Shown here: positions 1-11,732 of the stretch, one piece after another
Layout of the letters: each line of letters starts with the position of its first letter
How positions within the stretch are numbered: the stretch's first letter is position 1
DNA from: Tremella fuciformis
Taxonomy: Eukaryota > Basidiomycota > Tremellomycetes > Tremellales > Tremellaceae
Length of the DNA stretch: 64,000 nt
Reading direction: 5' to 3'
Assembly (NCBI GenBank): GCA_032768795.1
Contig: CP136496.1
Span: forward strand, 372,001-436,000
Translations under genes and position numbers: made by a program
Notes under the pieces: model-generated
Told to the model about the DNA's origin: nothing
Seen by the model: the letters and a program-made list of their open reading frames with translations, nothing else
Databases searched by the model: none

Positions 1-1
1 C

Positions 2-3000
2 TTAACCGGAACACCACCCTACTGGGCACAGCAGAGTCGCAATCTTGCTGCAATGATCCGTCAACTGGGCACTCCACATGCTTTCATCACATTCTCAGCT
101 GCGGATCTTCAGTGGCCAGATCTCCACGTCCACATGCCGGACCAAGCGCTACCAACTATGAGCGAACCTGATCGACAACGCATCAATGCCAAGAACGTCA
201 ATGAGAACCCAGCAATTGCAGCTTGCTGGTTCTATCGAAGATTTGAGCTGTTCTTGGCCAAGGTCCTCAAACCCCTGCTTGGAATAGAGGACTGGTGGTA
301 TCGCTTTGAATGGCAAAATCGAGGCTCCAGCCATGTCCATGGACTGGTTTGGCTCAAGGGGGCGCCATCCCCAGACACCCTTGATATCAACAATCCGGAC
401 AGTGTCCAGGAATTCCTTGACTTCTGGTCCACCAGAGTGTCAACCATCAATCCTGGAGAGGACATTCCGCCTCATCCAAAGCACCCCTCTGCCCACAGTA
501 GCGACGAAATCATCTTTCGCTTCAAAGATCTGGCACAGATGCTCAACCGTGTCCAGAGGCACACGAGGTGCACTGCCTATTGTCTTCGCCGCCCAAAAGG
601 ATCTCCTCCCAACAGTCCGCTTGTCTGTCGCTTCAAGTTCCCCAAGGAGCTGGAGACAGAACTCCGACTGGTTGTCAATCCCAACAGAAACAAGCAACTC
701 ATCACACCACGCAACGACACCCACCTCAACAGTTACAATGCAGTCACTGCACTGGGATGGCGAGCCAACTCCGACATCAGTCCATGCACAGATCCCCGTG
801 CAGTTGCCTCCTACATCTCCAAGTATGCTTCAAAATGCGAAAAACCATCCAACAACTTTGGCGAGATAATGCAGGCTATCTCAACCCGCCTGGAGCAAGA
901 AACATCTTCACGAATTGTCTTCCAGAAGATGCTCAGCCGCATTGTCACCGAGAGGGATTACAGTGCTCAGGAAGTCTGTCATCAGCTCTTTGGTCGACAT
1001 ATGATGTCTGCATCACGAGAGTTTGGCACACTCTGCATACTGGAAAAGAGACAGAGACGCCTGAGGCAGAGGCAGGAAGATGAGGGACTGGACCAAGGTG
1101 TGGAGGAGCAAGACTGGCACGATGCCTACTTGGCACGCCAGCCAGAGCATGAGGGCATCAGCCTGTACGAATGGTTTCAATTCTACCGGAAACAAGGTCG
1201 CAACGCCACTCGAAGGAAGCACCCAAAGATCATCATTCTCTGGCCGCTGTATTATCCATCAGACCCTCAGTCTGAGGATCACCAAAACTGGTGCCGGGCA
1301 AAGTTACTACTCCACCATCCTCATCGACACCCTTCAGAGCTCAAGCTTGATGACGAATCCTGGACAGAAGCTTTTTCTCGCTGTACTGAGGACCACCCAG
1401 AGGGGCACCAAGACACATTGCCCAAGCGACCCATCCGTCAACAACAGGGTGACAATGAAAACGACAGTGACTCAGAGTTTTCTGAGGGTGAAGAAGTCAA
1501 TGACCACGAGCTTGATGACTGGCAAGTTCTGGCTGGAATGGGCCCTCAGTTTGATGAAGATGGGTGGAATGGGCCACTGCTTGGAGCACGTGATATTGAT
1601 ACTTCCCACGATTGGGAAGCAGTGGGGAGGGAGTGGGGATCAGATGGTATAGGAGAGAGGGCAAGCTACTTAGAAACCGAACGCAAGAAGGTGAGCAGTG
1701 GCCTACAATCCACTGCATACTGTGAGCTGACCAAGCAGTCTCAGCCTTCTGTAGCTCGCAACACTGTCGATCCCCAACTACTCAACACCACACAGCGCCT
1801 CATCTTTGACAAGGTCTTGCGCCATGCCAACCGTCTGCTCTCTGGAGAGTCAGTCCCTCAAATACTCCTCAACATCGATGGGACAGCAGGAACAGGCAAA
1901 TCCTTCCTCATTGACGCCATATCCCAAGCTCTTCAAGGGCTCCAATCTGGGCAGCACAACAATCTCGACTTCAGCACAAATCCCATTGTCCGCCGGCTTG
2001 CCCCCACGGGTGTGGCGGCATTCAACATTGCTGGTTCAACATACCATGCTGCCCTTGGTCTTGGAGGCTCAATAGAGGAAAGTCATGACAAGCTTGGAGA
2101 GGGAAAGCTTGCCAGCCTCCAGGAAGAGTGGCATGGGACACGATACCTCATCATTGATGAGAAAAGCATGGTTGGAAGGGCGGCCTTGGGGAGAATCAAC
2201 CTTGCTCTTGGTCAAATCTTTCCGTCGACAGCGTACTTGCCCTTTGCCGGTCTGTCTGTCCTGCTCATTGGCGACTTTGGTCAACTGCCCCCTGTGGGAG
2301 ACACTCCACTGTACAACACTGCACGCTCGACAAAAACCTCCTATCTAGGCAGGCTCAGCAACATTGGCCGAGATATCTACCTTGCTTTCACTGAGAGCGT
2401 TCAGCTTGATGCTGTTATGAGGCAGGAAGGCTCCGACCCTACCACCACTGCCTTCAAAGCAACCCTTGCTCGCCTGCACACCGGGACACCTCAACAGGAG
2501 GACTACACCCTTCTGTCCTCTCGCTTCTGGGGGAACCTTTCCCCGGCATCTCAGCAGGCCTTTCAAGATGCTGTATGTCTTTGTGCAACAAAGCAGAGTG
2601 TCTCCGAGATCAACCTACACACTTTGGCTCGCTCTGGACAGCCTGTACTGCGCTCTCTGGCTCAGCACACAGGGGTAGGAGCAGCCCAGGCTTCAGAGGA
2701 ACAGGCACAGGGGCTTGCTCCTGCTGTCTTCCTCATGATTGGTGCTCAAGTCATGCTTTCTCGCAACCTCTGGATCGAGCAGGGATTGGTCAATGGCACC
2801 AGGGGCACAGTATATCAGATTGGGCTCTCACCATCTGAGCCTCCTCATCAATCTGTTCCTTCTGTGGTCATGGTCGCCTTCCCATCCTACACTGGACCAA
2901 CACCCTGGCACACCACAGACAACATACCACTGGTTCCCATTGTGCCCCATACAGCCAGATGGGAGACAACAAACGGGCAGCGGTGCTCTCGACGCCAGCT

Positions 3001-3277
3001 GCCACTGCAGCTTGCATTTGCTATCACCATACACAAATCACAGGGTATGACGCTGGACAAGGCAGTGATTGATCTTGGTTCAGCCGACTTCTCAACGGGA
3101 TTGACATTTGTGGCAATCTCAAGAGCAAGATCTCTGGAGGGCCTTGCTTTCAAGCCAGGCTTTGATTGGGCAAGATTGAACAGCTTGAACACAGAGAGTA
3201 GAAGGGGGGGAGTATCAGGACGTGTATTGGCAGCAAGGGATGCGTCTAGACGTCAGATGCTTCAGATGACAGAATAA
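2..3277 (+). CDS. Helitron Rep (HUH)-Pif1-like helicase, 5' partial
   Basis: Transposase of the Helitron, which would nick single-stranded DNA and unwind it during rolling-circle transposition. The frame is open from base 2; the first ATG (53) falls inside the Helitron_like_N domain ([15 protein letters not shown]), so the true start is upstream of the window. Visible 1091 residues. The HUH metal site is HVH near residue 110; the tyrosine motif YISKY lies near 270-274. An acidic linker (about 470-560) leads to a Pif1-type SF1 helicase: Walker A GTAGTGKS near 626, IIDEKSM near 717, [10 protein letters not shown] near 750, HKSQGMTLD near 1011, then FVAISRARS. No stop or frameshift is visible, so the element could be active. 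No OTU or endonuclease domain is seen in this part. Confidence 0.93.
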   Translation, partial: LTGTPPYWAQQSRNLAAMIRQLGTPHAFITFSAADLQWPDLHVHMPDQALPTMSEPDRQRINAKNVNENPAIAACWFYRRFELFLAKVLKPLLGIEDWWYRFEWQNRGSSHVHGLVWLKGAPSPDTLDINNPDSVQEFLDFWSTRVSTINPGEDIPPHPKHPSAHSSDEIIFRFKDLAQMLNRVQRHTRCTAYCLRRPKGSPPNSPLVCRFKFPKELETELRLVVNPNRNKQLITPRNDTHLNSYNAVTALGWRANSDISPCTDPRAVASYISKYASKCEKPSNNFGEIMQAISTRLEQETSSRIVFQKMLSRIVTERDYSAQEVCHQLFGRHMMSASREFGTLCILEKRQRRLRQRQEDEGLDQGVEEQDWHDAYLARQPEHEGISLYEWFQFYRKQGRNATRRKHPKIIILWPLYYPSDPQSEDHQNWCRAKLLLHHPHRHPSELKLDDESWTEAFSRCTEDHPEGHQDTLPKRPIRQQQGDNENDSDSEFSEGEEVNDHELDDWQVLAGMGPQFDEDGWNGPLLGARDIDTSHDWEAVGREWGSDGIGERASYLETERKKVSSGLQSTAYCELTKQSQPSVARNTVDPQLLNTTQRLIFDKVLRHANRLLSGESVPQILLNIDGTAGTGKSFLIDAISQALQGLQSGQHNNLDFSTNPIVRRLAPTGVAAFNIAGSTYHAALGLGGSIEESHDKLGEGKLASLQEEWHGTRYLIIDEKSMVGRAALGRINLALGQIFPSTAYLPFAGLSVLLIGDFGQLPPVGDTPLYNTARSTKTSYLGRLSNIGRDIYLAFTESVQLDAVMRQEGSDPTTTAFKATLARLHTGTPQQEDYTLLSSRFWGNLSPASQQAFQDAVCLCATKQSVSEINLHTLARSGQPVLRSLAQHTGVGAAQASEEQAQGLAPAVFLMIGAQVMLSRNLWIEQGLVNGTRGTVYQIGLSPSEPPHQSVPSVVMVAFPSYTGPTPWHTTDNIPLVPIVPHTARWETTNGQRCSRRQLPLQLAFAITIHKSQGMTLDKAVIDLGSADFSTGLTFVAISRARSLEGLAFKPGFDWARLNSLNTESRRGGVSGRVLAARDASRRQMLQMTE

Positions 3278-3408
3278 ATGTATAGAGAAAAAGATGAATG
3301 ACAATGCATAGGTAGACTGAATAAAAGTTGATCAAGCATGACTCTGAGTGTTTGATGCATCAGCTGAATCTCAAGTTCATGGGGTGTATGCATGTCATTG
3401 TGCTCTCT

Positions 3409-3944
3409 CTAGCTACTAACACTACCTCTATCTGCCTCCATCTCCTGTCTGTAATCATCCCACACAGGATCATCAGCAGCAGGAGTTGGGGGATCTGACC
3501 AGGTAGGAGGCTCAGGGGTGGGGGGAGGAGTGAAGAGAGGAGTTCCAGGTGGGCTTTCTCCTCCTCTGAGTGTTCTCATCTTCCTCAGCCAATCCAGCAT
3601 CCTACTTTTCCACAAGGGCAATCTGAAGGTCTGGGGATTGGTGACTGGACCATTGAAGCTACAAGTCAGCTTTGTGTCATGCCAAGAGAGAGCCTGACTC
3701 ACAAGGACTTCACAACAGGTCTTTTGGGCACCCATGGCTTCTTCTCTCCATTGACTTTGCCTGACCCAGGAGGCAGGTAGGATTGTTGCTGGGGTGGGTG
3801 ATAGGGAGAGTGTCTGACTGGCTGTGGGCGGCTTTGTTGAGAGCAGGAATGCTTGTGCTCATCATGAGGGTTGGGATGTCGCTTTTTTTGCTCTCTCTGG
3901 TGCTGCCTGAGTGCTTTTTTGAACAAAGCTGACTGGAAAGCCAT
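3409..3944 (-). CDS. Helitron-borne antisense passenger protein, unknown
   Basis: I do not recognise the family. Two exons, 3944-3703 and 3658-3409, are separated by a 44-nt intron (3659-3702) with GTGAGT donor, GCTGACT branch site and TAG acceptor. The join keeps frame and gives 163 residues. The N-terminal part is basic (MAFQSALFKKALRQHQ, then KKRHPNPHDEHKH), the middle proline-rich, with an acidic C-terminal tail (PVWDDYRQEMEADRG). It lies between the helicase ORF and the 3' hairpin, antisense to the transposase, so it is inside the element. It could be an accessory factor or a captured host fragment. The start at 3944 is the first ATG giving a sensible N-terminus; the frame continues upstream across the hairpin to 4136, which I rejected. 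Confidence 0.55.
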
Positions 3945-4009
3945 TCTGATGTAGATGTACAGATGAGAGATGAAAAGTCCAAAATTTTCCGGAGTCAGAG
4001 CTACGCCCC

Positions 4010-4041
4010 ATCGGCGACGCGCCACCGCCGATTTACCTAGT
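4010..4041 (+). repeat. Helitron 3' terminal hairpin and CTAG|T end
   Basis: A 7-bp perfect stem, ATCGGCG (4010-4016) with CGCCGAT (4026-4032), loop 9 nt, then TTTACCTAG and the target T at 4041. The preceding GAGCTACGCCC (3999-4009) is identical to bases 55086-55096 of the second element. Hairpin plus CTRR is the standard Helitron terminator. Confidence 0.85.
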
Positions 4042-4044
4042 GAG

Positions 4045-4145
4045 ATCTTTGACGAAATTCCCTCTTCATTATCGCACCCGCAATACTTGCAACTAGGAAC
4101 CCATGCAGTAGGATATGGGCATGTTGGCATCTTCAAAAGCCAATC
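4045..4145 (-). pseudogene. Truncated second copy of a cysteine-rich exon, cut at the Helitron
   Basis: Bases about 4050-4115 resemble 6199-6330 (GACGAAATT, CGCAATACTTGCA and GAACCCATGCA are shared). On the minus strand both encode ISYC...SCKYC plus an acidic end. Compared with the 6.2-kb copy, this one lacks about 66 nt between two TGGGTT microrepeats, so the ISYC part and the SCKYC part are in different frames. Immediately downstream (minus direction) the copy meets the Helitron end at 4040. This suggests the Helitron inserted into, or next to, a decayed duplicate. Confidence 0.5.
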
Positions 4146-4829
4146 CCGCGGGAACTCCTATGTGCAGCTTCCCACACAATGTGTTTCGTTCAGTATTTTC
4201 AGATATGTTCTTTGACCCACTAGCGTCAGATTGCCCCTTTGTGCAGGATGAGAACAGAAAGCCATGGGCGAGTGGCATTCCACACAGCGATAATATGTAT
4301 ATACAGAGCTGCATAGATAAAAGAACGCATAGCTCTCGCCGTTGGTGCCAATAGGCGACTTGAATGCCCTACACCTCGCCTCCCTTGTCTCAATCGCGCC
4401 CCTCATCTCGTTCTGGTTCTCGGTCACTCGCAATGCGTCCTCGCGCCCACCGAGTAATCGCTCGAATGTATCTGGCGAGACGTGACCCTAGCTCTGAGAC
4501 TATTTCTATCCGGACAGGTTACGACCCGGGCTCATCAGCTCCTATGAGGTGTCCAGAGGCTGGTGGTCGCGAATCGCAGCCGTAGGAAGTTCAACGAAGC
4601 TTTTGATAGGCGACAGAGCTGCCCGCGGGCAGATTTTTACGTCGAGGCAAGTTAGTGTTCCTGAATTGGCGGTATTTGCGAGCTGGTTACAGGTTGTGGT
4701 ATCATGTCATGAGTACTTATACAGATGAGCGTGGACGTATGGACGGCAAGCTGAGTGGTGCCGAACCAAAGCGCGAGTACTCAGGTCTGGCCGGTCAGTA
4801 TCATGAAGCTTCAAGTGACAACGCTACAC
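4146..4829. other. Intergenic, no supported gene
   Basis: Only short overlapping frames are open here and none has a recognisable domain or consistent splice structure. It may hold further decayed remains of the duplicated cysteine-rich gene, but I could not align them. Confidence 0.4.
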
Positions 4830-6345
4830 TTACTGCACCTGTGGCCAAGCAACTTGATGGGCGAGAACGAGGACTTTTTGCATTGTCCGGTCGAGCTCCT
4901 TCCATTCAGCGTGAGTAACTAGCATGACCGCGAGGGCTTGGGACTGGAGAAAACTGACACTGGTCAAACGGGCGACTGCAGGGGAGAATTGGGACCCCGC
5001 CTGCTGGATGGCCTCGGCTTGCAAGCCCTGCAGGCGGTCAAGTTCCCGATATATCAGCAATGAGTAAGGGATTCCGCCATCCACGTACTGCAAAGGCCTG
5101 CTCGTGAGCCTCTTTATGAGGGAACATACCTTCAACCACCCACTGGGGCCACCTCGGGGTCCGACACTACTCGCGCTCGTCGCGACTCTTGCTCGGCTTG
5201 ATCGATCTCGCGAGTGGATAGCTGGACCGAGGGGTGCGTGCTCTCCTGTGAAATTCAGTCTGATGTTACGCGCGTGGAAGCTTGGTCTGATGGCCGACGA
5301 TGCTCGATCCGACACTGACCTGCGACGGGACTACGGAATTCGGCCCCTCTGTTCTGACCACTCGGTCTGCTCCTCTTTCTGGGCCGGGGGTTGTCTTCTT
5401 CAGATTCGGAGCCGCTGTCTCGTGACGGTGAGTACTCTGATTTAGCGGAGGTCAGGGAGGAGGAATCGAAGTTGTCGGAGGAAAGAATTGAAGAGCTGCT
5501 CATAGTGTCCGAGCGGCACCAAAGTACCATCGAATCGGGCTTTGCCCCGGACCGCTTGACACAGGAAGTCTTCCAGATCAAGAGCGGCTGCGGGATCAGA
5601 GACGCCGGGCCTTTCTAGCGCGCAACGGGTCCTACTCACGATTGAATCCAAGCCGGATTGAGCAAGTGGCCGTGACCTCATCGACATCCCAATCTTGTAG
5701 GTCCCGCAGAGCCCTTCGCATCTTGTCGGCCTTGAACCGCCTACCGGATGTGAGCCTTTCGAGCGTATCACGGTTGATCGAGATAGGGTCGCCGACGTGT
5801 AGGGGAGGTGGCGGAACGTCGATGCCTGGCCAGGAGATGTTGGTCAGGCATGGACTGCAGAAAAGGCAGGTGAAGAATAGTTCCCCCCATCGCTATCAAG
5901 TCAGTAAAGCTAGATTGGCCAGATGTTCCACCCACGCCTCGAGAGAGAGATGATCGGCTGACGTGAGGAGCTAAAACCCGATACTCGTCTGAGTTGAAAG
6001 ACCAATGCCATGGTACAGTGCCTCTCTGCGTGAGGCAGGGATGGTAGCCTTATAGCGGACTCGACAGTTGCTGCCGTTGGCGACATCATGAAGGCAAAGC
6101 TCAAGGCGCCAAGGATCCGTGGAGCCGTTCCCACGTGCCAGCGGCGGTCACCGACGGTGCCTGAACTGATGGCATCACTGATGGGATCAGTGATTTGTTG
6201 ACGAAATTTCATTCTTCTCTATCATACTGAGGATCGTACTCGCAATACTTGCAGCTGAGAACCCATGCATGACCACTTAGGCCCTTGCAGCGGAAGAGCC
6301 CATCCATACGCGAGCGTGAGCAACCCACGCAGTAGGAAATGGCCT
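4830..6345 (-). CDS. Multi-exon cysteine-rich nuclear-like protein, family unknown
   Basis: Not recognised, but clearly coding: six exons join in frame through tremellomycete-type introns (exons 5957-5932, 5892-5640, 5587-5528, 5436-5320, 5245-5130, 5087-4830). An upstream exon near 6340-6200 carries YCVGC...FRCKG...SCKYC, a zinc-ribbon-like cysteine pattern. The second exon has CLFCSPC, then WPGIDVPPPPLHVGDPI and a charged helix (RFKADKMRRALRDLQDW). The fourth is acidic then basic (SESEEDNPRPRKRSR), like a nuclear localisation region. The C-terminus is helical (YRELDRLQGLQAEAIQ) and ends at 4830. The link between the 6.2-kb exon and 5957, and the start codon, are unresolved. A partial duplicate lies at 4045-4145. 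Confidence 0.5.
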
Positions 6346-6803
6346 CCCTAGCACCGTGGCAGCCTCAGTTCAGAGGGATTCCTTCGTACAGCCTGCTATA
6401 CCATTTGTCTCGGTCCATTCTCCATGACTTGGTCTCTTATGACAGAATAAGATCGGAGCACACGATGCATAGAGACCCGCAGGGCCAGAAACGTGTATGA
6501 ACAAGTGTGGCCGTGAAGGCGATATGCAGGGTAAGGATTGCGAGGGATTGTAGATGGCCTGGGGAAAAAATCTATACCAAAGCGAAAAGAGCGACGGGAG
6601 AGTGGCGTCCGGCCGGGTTCCCGCACATTATCAACAGAGAAAGGTCGCGAGTCGTAAAAAGTCGTAAACGTCAGAGGCGTACGCTCTTTCCCGCCCCTCG
6701 CGGAGCAGGCAAGAGGTGTGAGCAGGTCCCGAAGACTCGCCAACGAATCACCGTTCGCTGGTAGCTCACGAGATATCGTTAGGTCGTCAGAACGGGCAGA
6801 TCA
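6346..6803. other. Intergenic 3' of elongation factor 3
   Basis: The region downstream of the elongation factor 3 stop codon. Open frames here lack any coding signal I can support. It should contain the 3' UTR and polyadenylation region of that gene. Confidence 0.4.
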
Positions 6804-9800
6804 CTAGAGTTCCTCGTCGGTGAACACCTCCTCGCCTGGTCGTCAGCGCAGCTCTGACAGGGGACGAATGATAGGGACCTCGCTTCCTTCTTAGCATCCG
6901 ATCCTTCTTTGCCTTGCGGAGCTCGGCAGCCGACTTCTTCTTCTCCTTCTTGGCAGCGGCGATCGGGTTGCCGAGCGCGTCGTACTGCACTTCCTCCTCC
7001 TCACCAACACCCTTCTTGTCGATACGCTCGCCAGAGCCCTGGCCCTCGACCCAGTTGTGGCCGGAAGCCTCGAGACGACCGTCGCGCATCGCCCAGACCT
7101 CCGAACAGATGCTCTCGGAGAACTCGCGATTATGCGTTATCACTAAAACTCCTCCGTCGAAGACCTTGAGTGCAGCAATGAGGGCAGCAAGGGACTCCCG
7201 GTCGAGGTAGTTGGTGGGTTCGTCGAGACAAATCACGTGAGGTCGGCCTAAAAATCAGTACGGATTTCGGAGGGGGCATGCTCGGACTCACGCCAGGTTG
7301 CAGCAGCGAGCACGACCTTAACTTTCTGACCACCACTCAAGCCGACCATACTGTTGTGGCTGGTAAACTCCGCCTCAAGACCGAAGTCCTCGAAGTGTTT
7401 TTCGATCTCGCGACGGACCAAAGGACGCATGAGACCCAGGCGCTGTGCCTCCTTCGAGTCGAGCTCGAGAACCTTCTTTTCGAAGCCGCGGGTGATGAGC
7501 TCGTCGCGGGACAGCCACATGTTCTCGGCAGACGACATGCCCTTGAAGGTGACCTCATACTCGTAAGACTGCTTGAGCTTCTTGCGGGCGACGAGCTCGT
7601 CGATGATGCGCTTGACGCCGTCCTTCACGAGAGTGGCGCCCTCCTTCATCTTCTTGAGTTCCTCCTCGGACATGACACGGTTGGCCTTGGTCATCTCCTC
7701 GAGGTCCTCACCAGTCTGGTACCGCCAGAGCATGTACTCGAGGGGGGTCTTCTCGAGGTGGTGGTCGATGTGGTGGAAGGCGTGCTGAGCGACGTAGCCA
7801 ATGACCAAGTTGGGGTGTTTCCAGACGCTACCGCCCTTGTTGGGCTCGGTCTCGTTGGTCAAGAGCTTGACAAGGGTCGACTTGCCGGAACCGTTGGGAC
7901 CAAGGATGGCCACACGGGACGACAAGGAGACTTGGAGCGAAATGTTGTACAGCTGCTGGACGGCCGATCCGGGATACTGGAACGACACGTCACGCATCTT
8001 CAGCAAAGCCTTCTCCTTGGTCTTGACACCGTCAAGCAGAGGGGGAGCGGGGAGCTTGAACTGGTAGGTGTCGGAGACGTCGAGCTGGTAGTACGACTTG
8101 GCCTCGGGGACGTGCTTGACGAACGACTCGAGGTTACCGGGGTAACGCTTGAGCTTGAAGTTGTTGAGGTGGAGCACGTCGGTGATGGTCCTGTTCAAGA
8201 AGTCCGAGTCGTGCGAGACGATGATCGAGGTGCAGTGGGTGAGCGAGGTGAGGTAGTCGATCAACCAGGTGACGTTGAGGACGTCCAAGTGGTTGGTAGG
8301 CTCGTCGAGGAGAAGAATGTCGGCCTTGAACATGATAGCACGGGCAAGGGCGAGCTTCATCTTCCAACCACCAGAGAGGGAACCGATAGAGTTCTTCTGC
8401 TTGGCGGCGTCGAAACCGACCGACTCGAGGGTCTTGATCTGCTCCTCGGGGGTACCGAGAAGACGCTTGTCGGACAAGACCCAGTCAACAATAGAGATGT
8501 CTTCCTCGGAACCGTCAATGTCGTGCTGGACGTAGAAGGTTCGGACCTCGGTGGGTGGCGGGAAACCGTCGACCTGGTTGTTGATGATGGCGTTCATGAG
8601 GGTCGACTTGCCGGTACCGTTTCGGCCACAGAGACCGTAGCGGTGACCACGCTTGAGACGCATGGAAGCGTGGTGGAGAAGGATCTTGGCACCGTAGGCC
8701 AAGTTGAACTGCTCAATGTTGCAGAGGTCCTCGCCTTCCTCCTCGTCGTCAAACTTGATGTCGTCCGTCTCCTGCTCATCGGCCTTCTTCTGCAGCAACT
8801 CGCGGACAGCGGGCAGCGAGTCGTACTTGGGAAGGGCAAGAGCGAGGTAGCGGGGAAGGGTGGCCTCCCAGGTCTGCTGGTCAAAGTTGTGGGCGTTGAC
8901 GAGCGAGGCGGCAAGGACACCGGCGTAAAGGACAGCGGGGTTTGCCTGCTCTACCGAGACACCGCCGTTCTTCTTGATGACAGCGACGAGGTTGGTGGCG
9001 AGGTTGTGGCCCTCAGCAATCTTGAGCGGGGGCAGGTCGGTACCGTCGGACGACTCGGGGACTTTGCCAATACGGCGAAGAGTGGCGATGGCGCGCTGGG
9101 CGACCGATCGGGCTTCGGGGTCGGCAATAGTCTCGGCCGTCTTGATCAAACGGGGGAGAAGCTGGGGAAGGAAGGGGCGGACGGTGTACTCAGAGTCGAC
9201 AAGCTTGGACATGTTGTCGGCAATGACGGCAACCTTTCGCTTGGTGGCGGTGGGGCGCTCATCGAGACCTCGGATCAAAAGAGGGGCGATGAGGGAGATT
9301 GTGGGTGCGGTGACTTCGGAAACGAATGTGGTTGCGGAAAGCAAGACGATGGTCTTGGGAACCTCTTCAATGGGGTTCAAGAGACACTTGACGAGGGCGG
9401 GGATGAACTTTTCGATATCCTTGTTCTCGACGAGGGCAGTGGCCTTCTCAAGAGTGACCTTGGCAGCCTTCTTGACGTCGGCCTTGGTGTCCCAAACGGC
9501 GGCAGCAAGCACGGGCACGAGGTCCGGCATGGCAGCGCCCATCTGGGCAGGCGACGAGGTGATGAGCTGCTGGAGGACGTCGAGACATCCGGCCTTGATC
9601 TGCCACTTGCCCTGCGGGCCGCCGGTCTTGACGAGCTCGAGGATGGAAGGCAGGAGGACGGGAACGGCCCAGGGGTTCATGGACTGGACGATGGCCTTGA
9701 CGGCTGCCAATGCGGCATCCTTGACCGCGGGGGTCTTGTCGGCAAAAGTCTCGAGGAGGACGGGGAAAGGGGTGTTGGCTTGGGACGAGATCACGTATGG

Positions 9801-10148
9801 CTCGAGCAGAGTCGCGGCGCCGTTCTCGCACAATGTCGAGATGGCCGAGCAGGCAGACTCACGGACGCCTGGCGACTTTTTGTCGGTCAACGCCTGGAAT
9901 GTCAGCAAGGCACGTGTTTCGAGAGACAATTTTTCTCCCGTCGCCACTTTGAGATGACCCACCTTGACAACGGCATCGTTGAAGCCGATCGAGCCAAAGA
10001 ACTCGACGCCTTCCTTCTTTGCCTGGGCAGCGAGGGCGAGAGCAGCCTCGTCACGGGCAGCCTTGTCCGAGACAAAGACGGGGGCGACGTCAAACGAGCC
10101 GGGCTTGATCGGGGCGTCGGTCGCGGCGGCAACAGCGGGAGCCATCAT
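6804..10148 (-). CDS. TEF3: Translation elongation factor 3 (EF-3), ABC-F ATPase
   Basis: Fungal cytoplasmic ribosome-bound ATPase that helps release deacylated tRNA from the E site during each elongation cycle. Three exons, 10148-7292, 7247-6879 and 6835-6804, give 1085 residues; the family usually has about 1045-1055. Introns 7248-7291 (44 nt) and 6836-6878 (43 nt) have GT/AG ends with TACTGATTTTTAG and GCTGACGACCAG. N-terminal HEAT repeats run to about residue 330. ABC1 has Walker [10 protein letters not shown] near 509, signature LSGGWKMK and [11 protein letters not shown] near 612. ABC2 has GPNGSGKST near 751, a chromodomain-like insert, GLSGGQKVK near 938 and [11 protein letters not shown] split by the first intron. 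The tail is the usual lysine-rich stretch ending [10 protein letters not shown]. Two consecutive ATGs (10148, 10145) are possible starts. Confidence 0.97.
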
Positions 10149-10153
10149 GGAGA

Positions 10154-10234
10154 CTTGGAATCAGCAATGAACCAAGTGGTGTCTGGGAATGGGCAAGCCT
10201 CCAACGACCCAGAAGTGCCAGGGGCGACGCTCAC
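10154..10234 (-). promoter_or_regulatory. Probable 5' UTR intron of EF-3
   Basis: On the minus strand GTGAGC at 10234 and GCTGATTCCAAG ending at 10154 bracket an 81-nt segment just upstream of the start codon. Leader introns are common in highly expressed basidiomycete genes. No RNA evidence is available. Confidence 0.5.
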
Positions 10235-11732
10235 CTTGTACAAAGGTAGGAGAAGAAGAGTAGATTTTTTTGTGCGATTGGTTTTGGTTTTCTGCACCGC
10301 TCGTCTGGTGTTTGACGTGCGATGAATCGTTCTATGCGTGCTGGGGTGCACTTCTATGCCGGAGCAGAGAACGTGGGTCGTTGATAGACGGTGTGAGTAC
10401 CGCGTAGGATGTGTTGAGAGGGGAGAGGGGGGGTGTCGTTGAGAGAGAAGATGAGAAAGGAGTGATTTGGTAGGTGGAGACGAGAAAAAAAGCGGGGCTT
10501 ATGACCCGTTGCCTTGCTGGGGAGCGAAAAAAAGTCTGGTAAAGTTTATTGCCTCAAGTGGAAGTTTTGAGCAGAGAGTACGACTCATTTTTCGCCGTTT
10601 TATCCCGGATCGGCGTCAACGCGAGAGGGCGCTGGGGCCAGGCGGGGGGGGTTGAGGGGGAAGGGCGCGATTGAAACTTTGTGATGCCTTTGGGACGTAA
10701 TGATCAGGCACATTCCAGCTTCATGCAGACTGATCCGCGGCCGATGTACGTCAACGAGGGTTCAAAGGGCATGAATAAGCTTCGGGGCACGCGTCTCGGG
10801 TCGGGTCGGGCGATTGGCCACCGATGGCAGGAGAAGTGTGTTTGCCACCGACGAGGATCTGTTCTCGTCCATTGCTTCTACAGTGCGAGCGTGCCCAAGC
10901 GACTTCGATTCGGCCTCAGAATTTGCCTAGCCGTTGGTATGAAGTCGGCCTTGACGCTGCTCTTCAGCGACTGGAAAGCTTTTGACGTCTGACTGATGGG
11001 ATCGCTGAATCTTCTGTGGCGGCGGCATCAAGCGTTCACGGCGTGACATCGTCGGGAGCCATGGCAACGGAGCGAACATCGGTACATAGCGGCCATTTCC
11101 GCCTCCCTGCCTCGATCATTTAGCAAGCAGCTGCCCAGCTTTTGTCAGTATTTCGTATTGCTTCTTGATCGGCAGTTTCCAGTCTCCAGACTGTATCGAT
11201 GTACAAGTATGTAAGCCACCTACCTGCTGCAGTAGTGAGACCTTTGAAACTCTAGCTTCTCCCGGAGAGCCCAAACAATCCATCACTCCCGAGGGCTTTT
11301 CTCGGGCGCATATGCAGACTGTATGAGGCCCCGGCCGTCCTTGACCGAAAGTGAGTCGCGGGAGATGCGAAGATCAGAGGCGTTGCGTATCTCCCGAGGG
11401 AAGTATCGTCAATTCCTGAGAATTCGAGACATTCGACTCGGCGAGCGAGTCTGTTGGGGTCGAAGAAAGGGCTGGCGGAGGAATGGGCACTGATTCTGAG
11501 GGAACTGCACAGTGAGGCGAGAAGGCTCGCCGGTCGATATGTCGTGTTGGAGGGTGAAGTCGAGAGACGCCAAGTCAAGAGACGCCATCGCATTACATGC
11601 ACAAGTCCAGGCCTCGGGAACGCCGACAAAGGGCGGGTCAAAGTACTCTTGTTAGGCGTCATCGCTGCCAAGCCTCGCGGTGTGATGCGACACGAGCCGT
11701 CTACCAGTGCGTCAACAGTTGGCAAAAGCAGA
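10235..11732. other. EF-3 upstream region and gene-free left flank of the island
   Basis: The first few hundred bases are the EF-3 promoter, with purine-rich tracts at 10415-10470 and a G-rich run at 10640-10660. From about 11450 the + strand is open and encodes a helical stretch (EEWALILRELHSEARRLAG) without start, stop or homology that I can support. It could be the edge of a decayed array gene. Confidence 0.35.

Larger units (their letters stand above)
1..4040 (+). mobile_element. Helitron DNA transposon (autonomous, 5' end outside window)
   Basis: Rolling-circle transposon recognised by its Rep-helicase ORF (to 3277) and a Helitron-style 3' end: a short palindrome at 4010-4032, then CTAG at 4037-4040 followed by a T. 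Helitrons insert between A and T and make no target duplication, which agrees with the T at 4041. The 5' TC end lies left of the window. The same 3' motif (GAGCTACGCCC, hairpin, TACCTAGT) recurs at 55086-55127 in a small non-autonomous element, so both belong to one family. An intron-containing antisense gene (3409-3944) lies between the Rep-helicase ORF and the terminus. Confidence 0.85.

Noticed and set aside
306..3192. Many 60-190 codon frames inside the Helitron ORF
   Set aside because: Out-of-frame shadows of the Rep-helicase gene; no domains.
3945..4136. Extension of the Helitron passenger gene to an ATG at 4136
   Set aside because: It would cross the Helitron 3' hairpin into flanking host DNA and the cysteine-rich relic.
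6396..6743. 115-codon minus frame downstream of EF-3
   Set aside because: Opposite strand is equally open in part; no domain or splice evidence.
7278..10325. A 1015-codon open frame opposite EF-3
   Set aside because: Antisense shadow of the highly biased EF-3 codons. It is Val/Leu/Gly/Asp-rich without any domain, and EF-3 accounts for the sequence.
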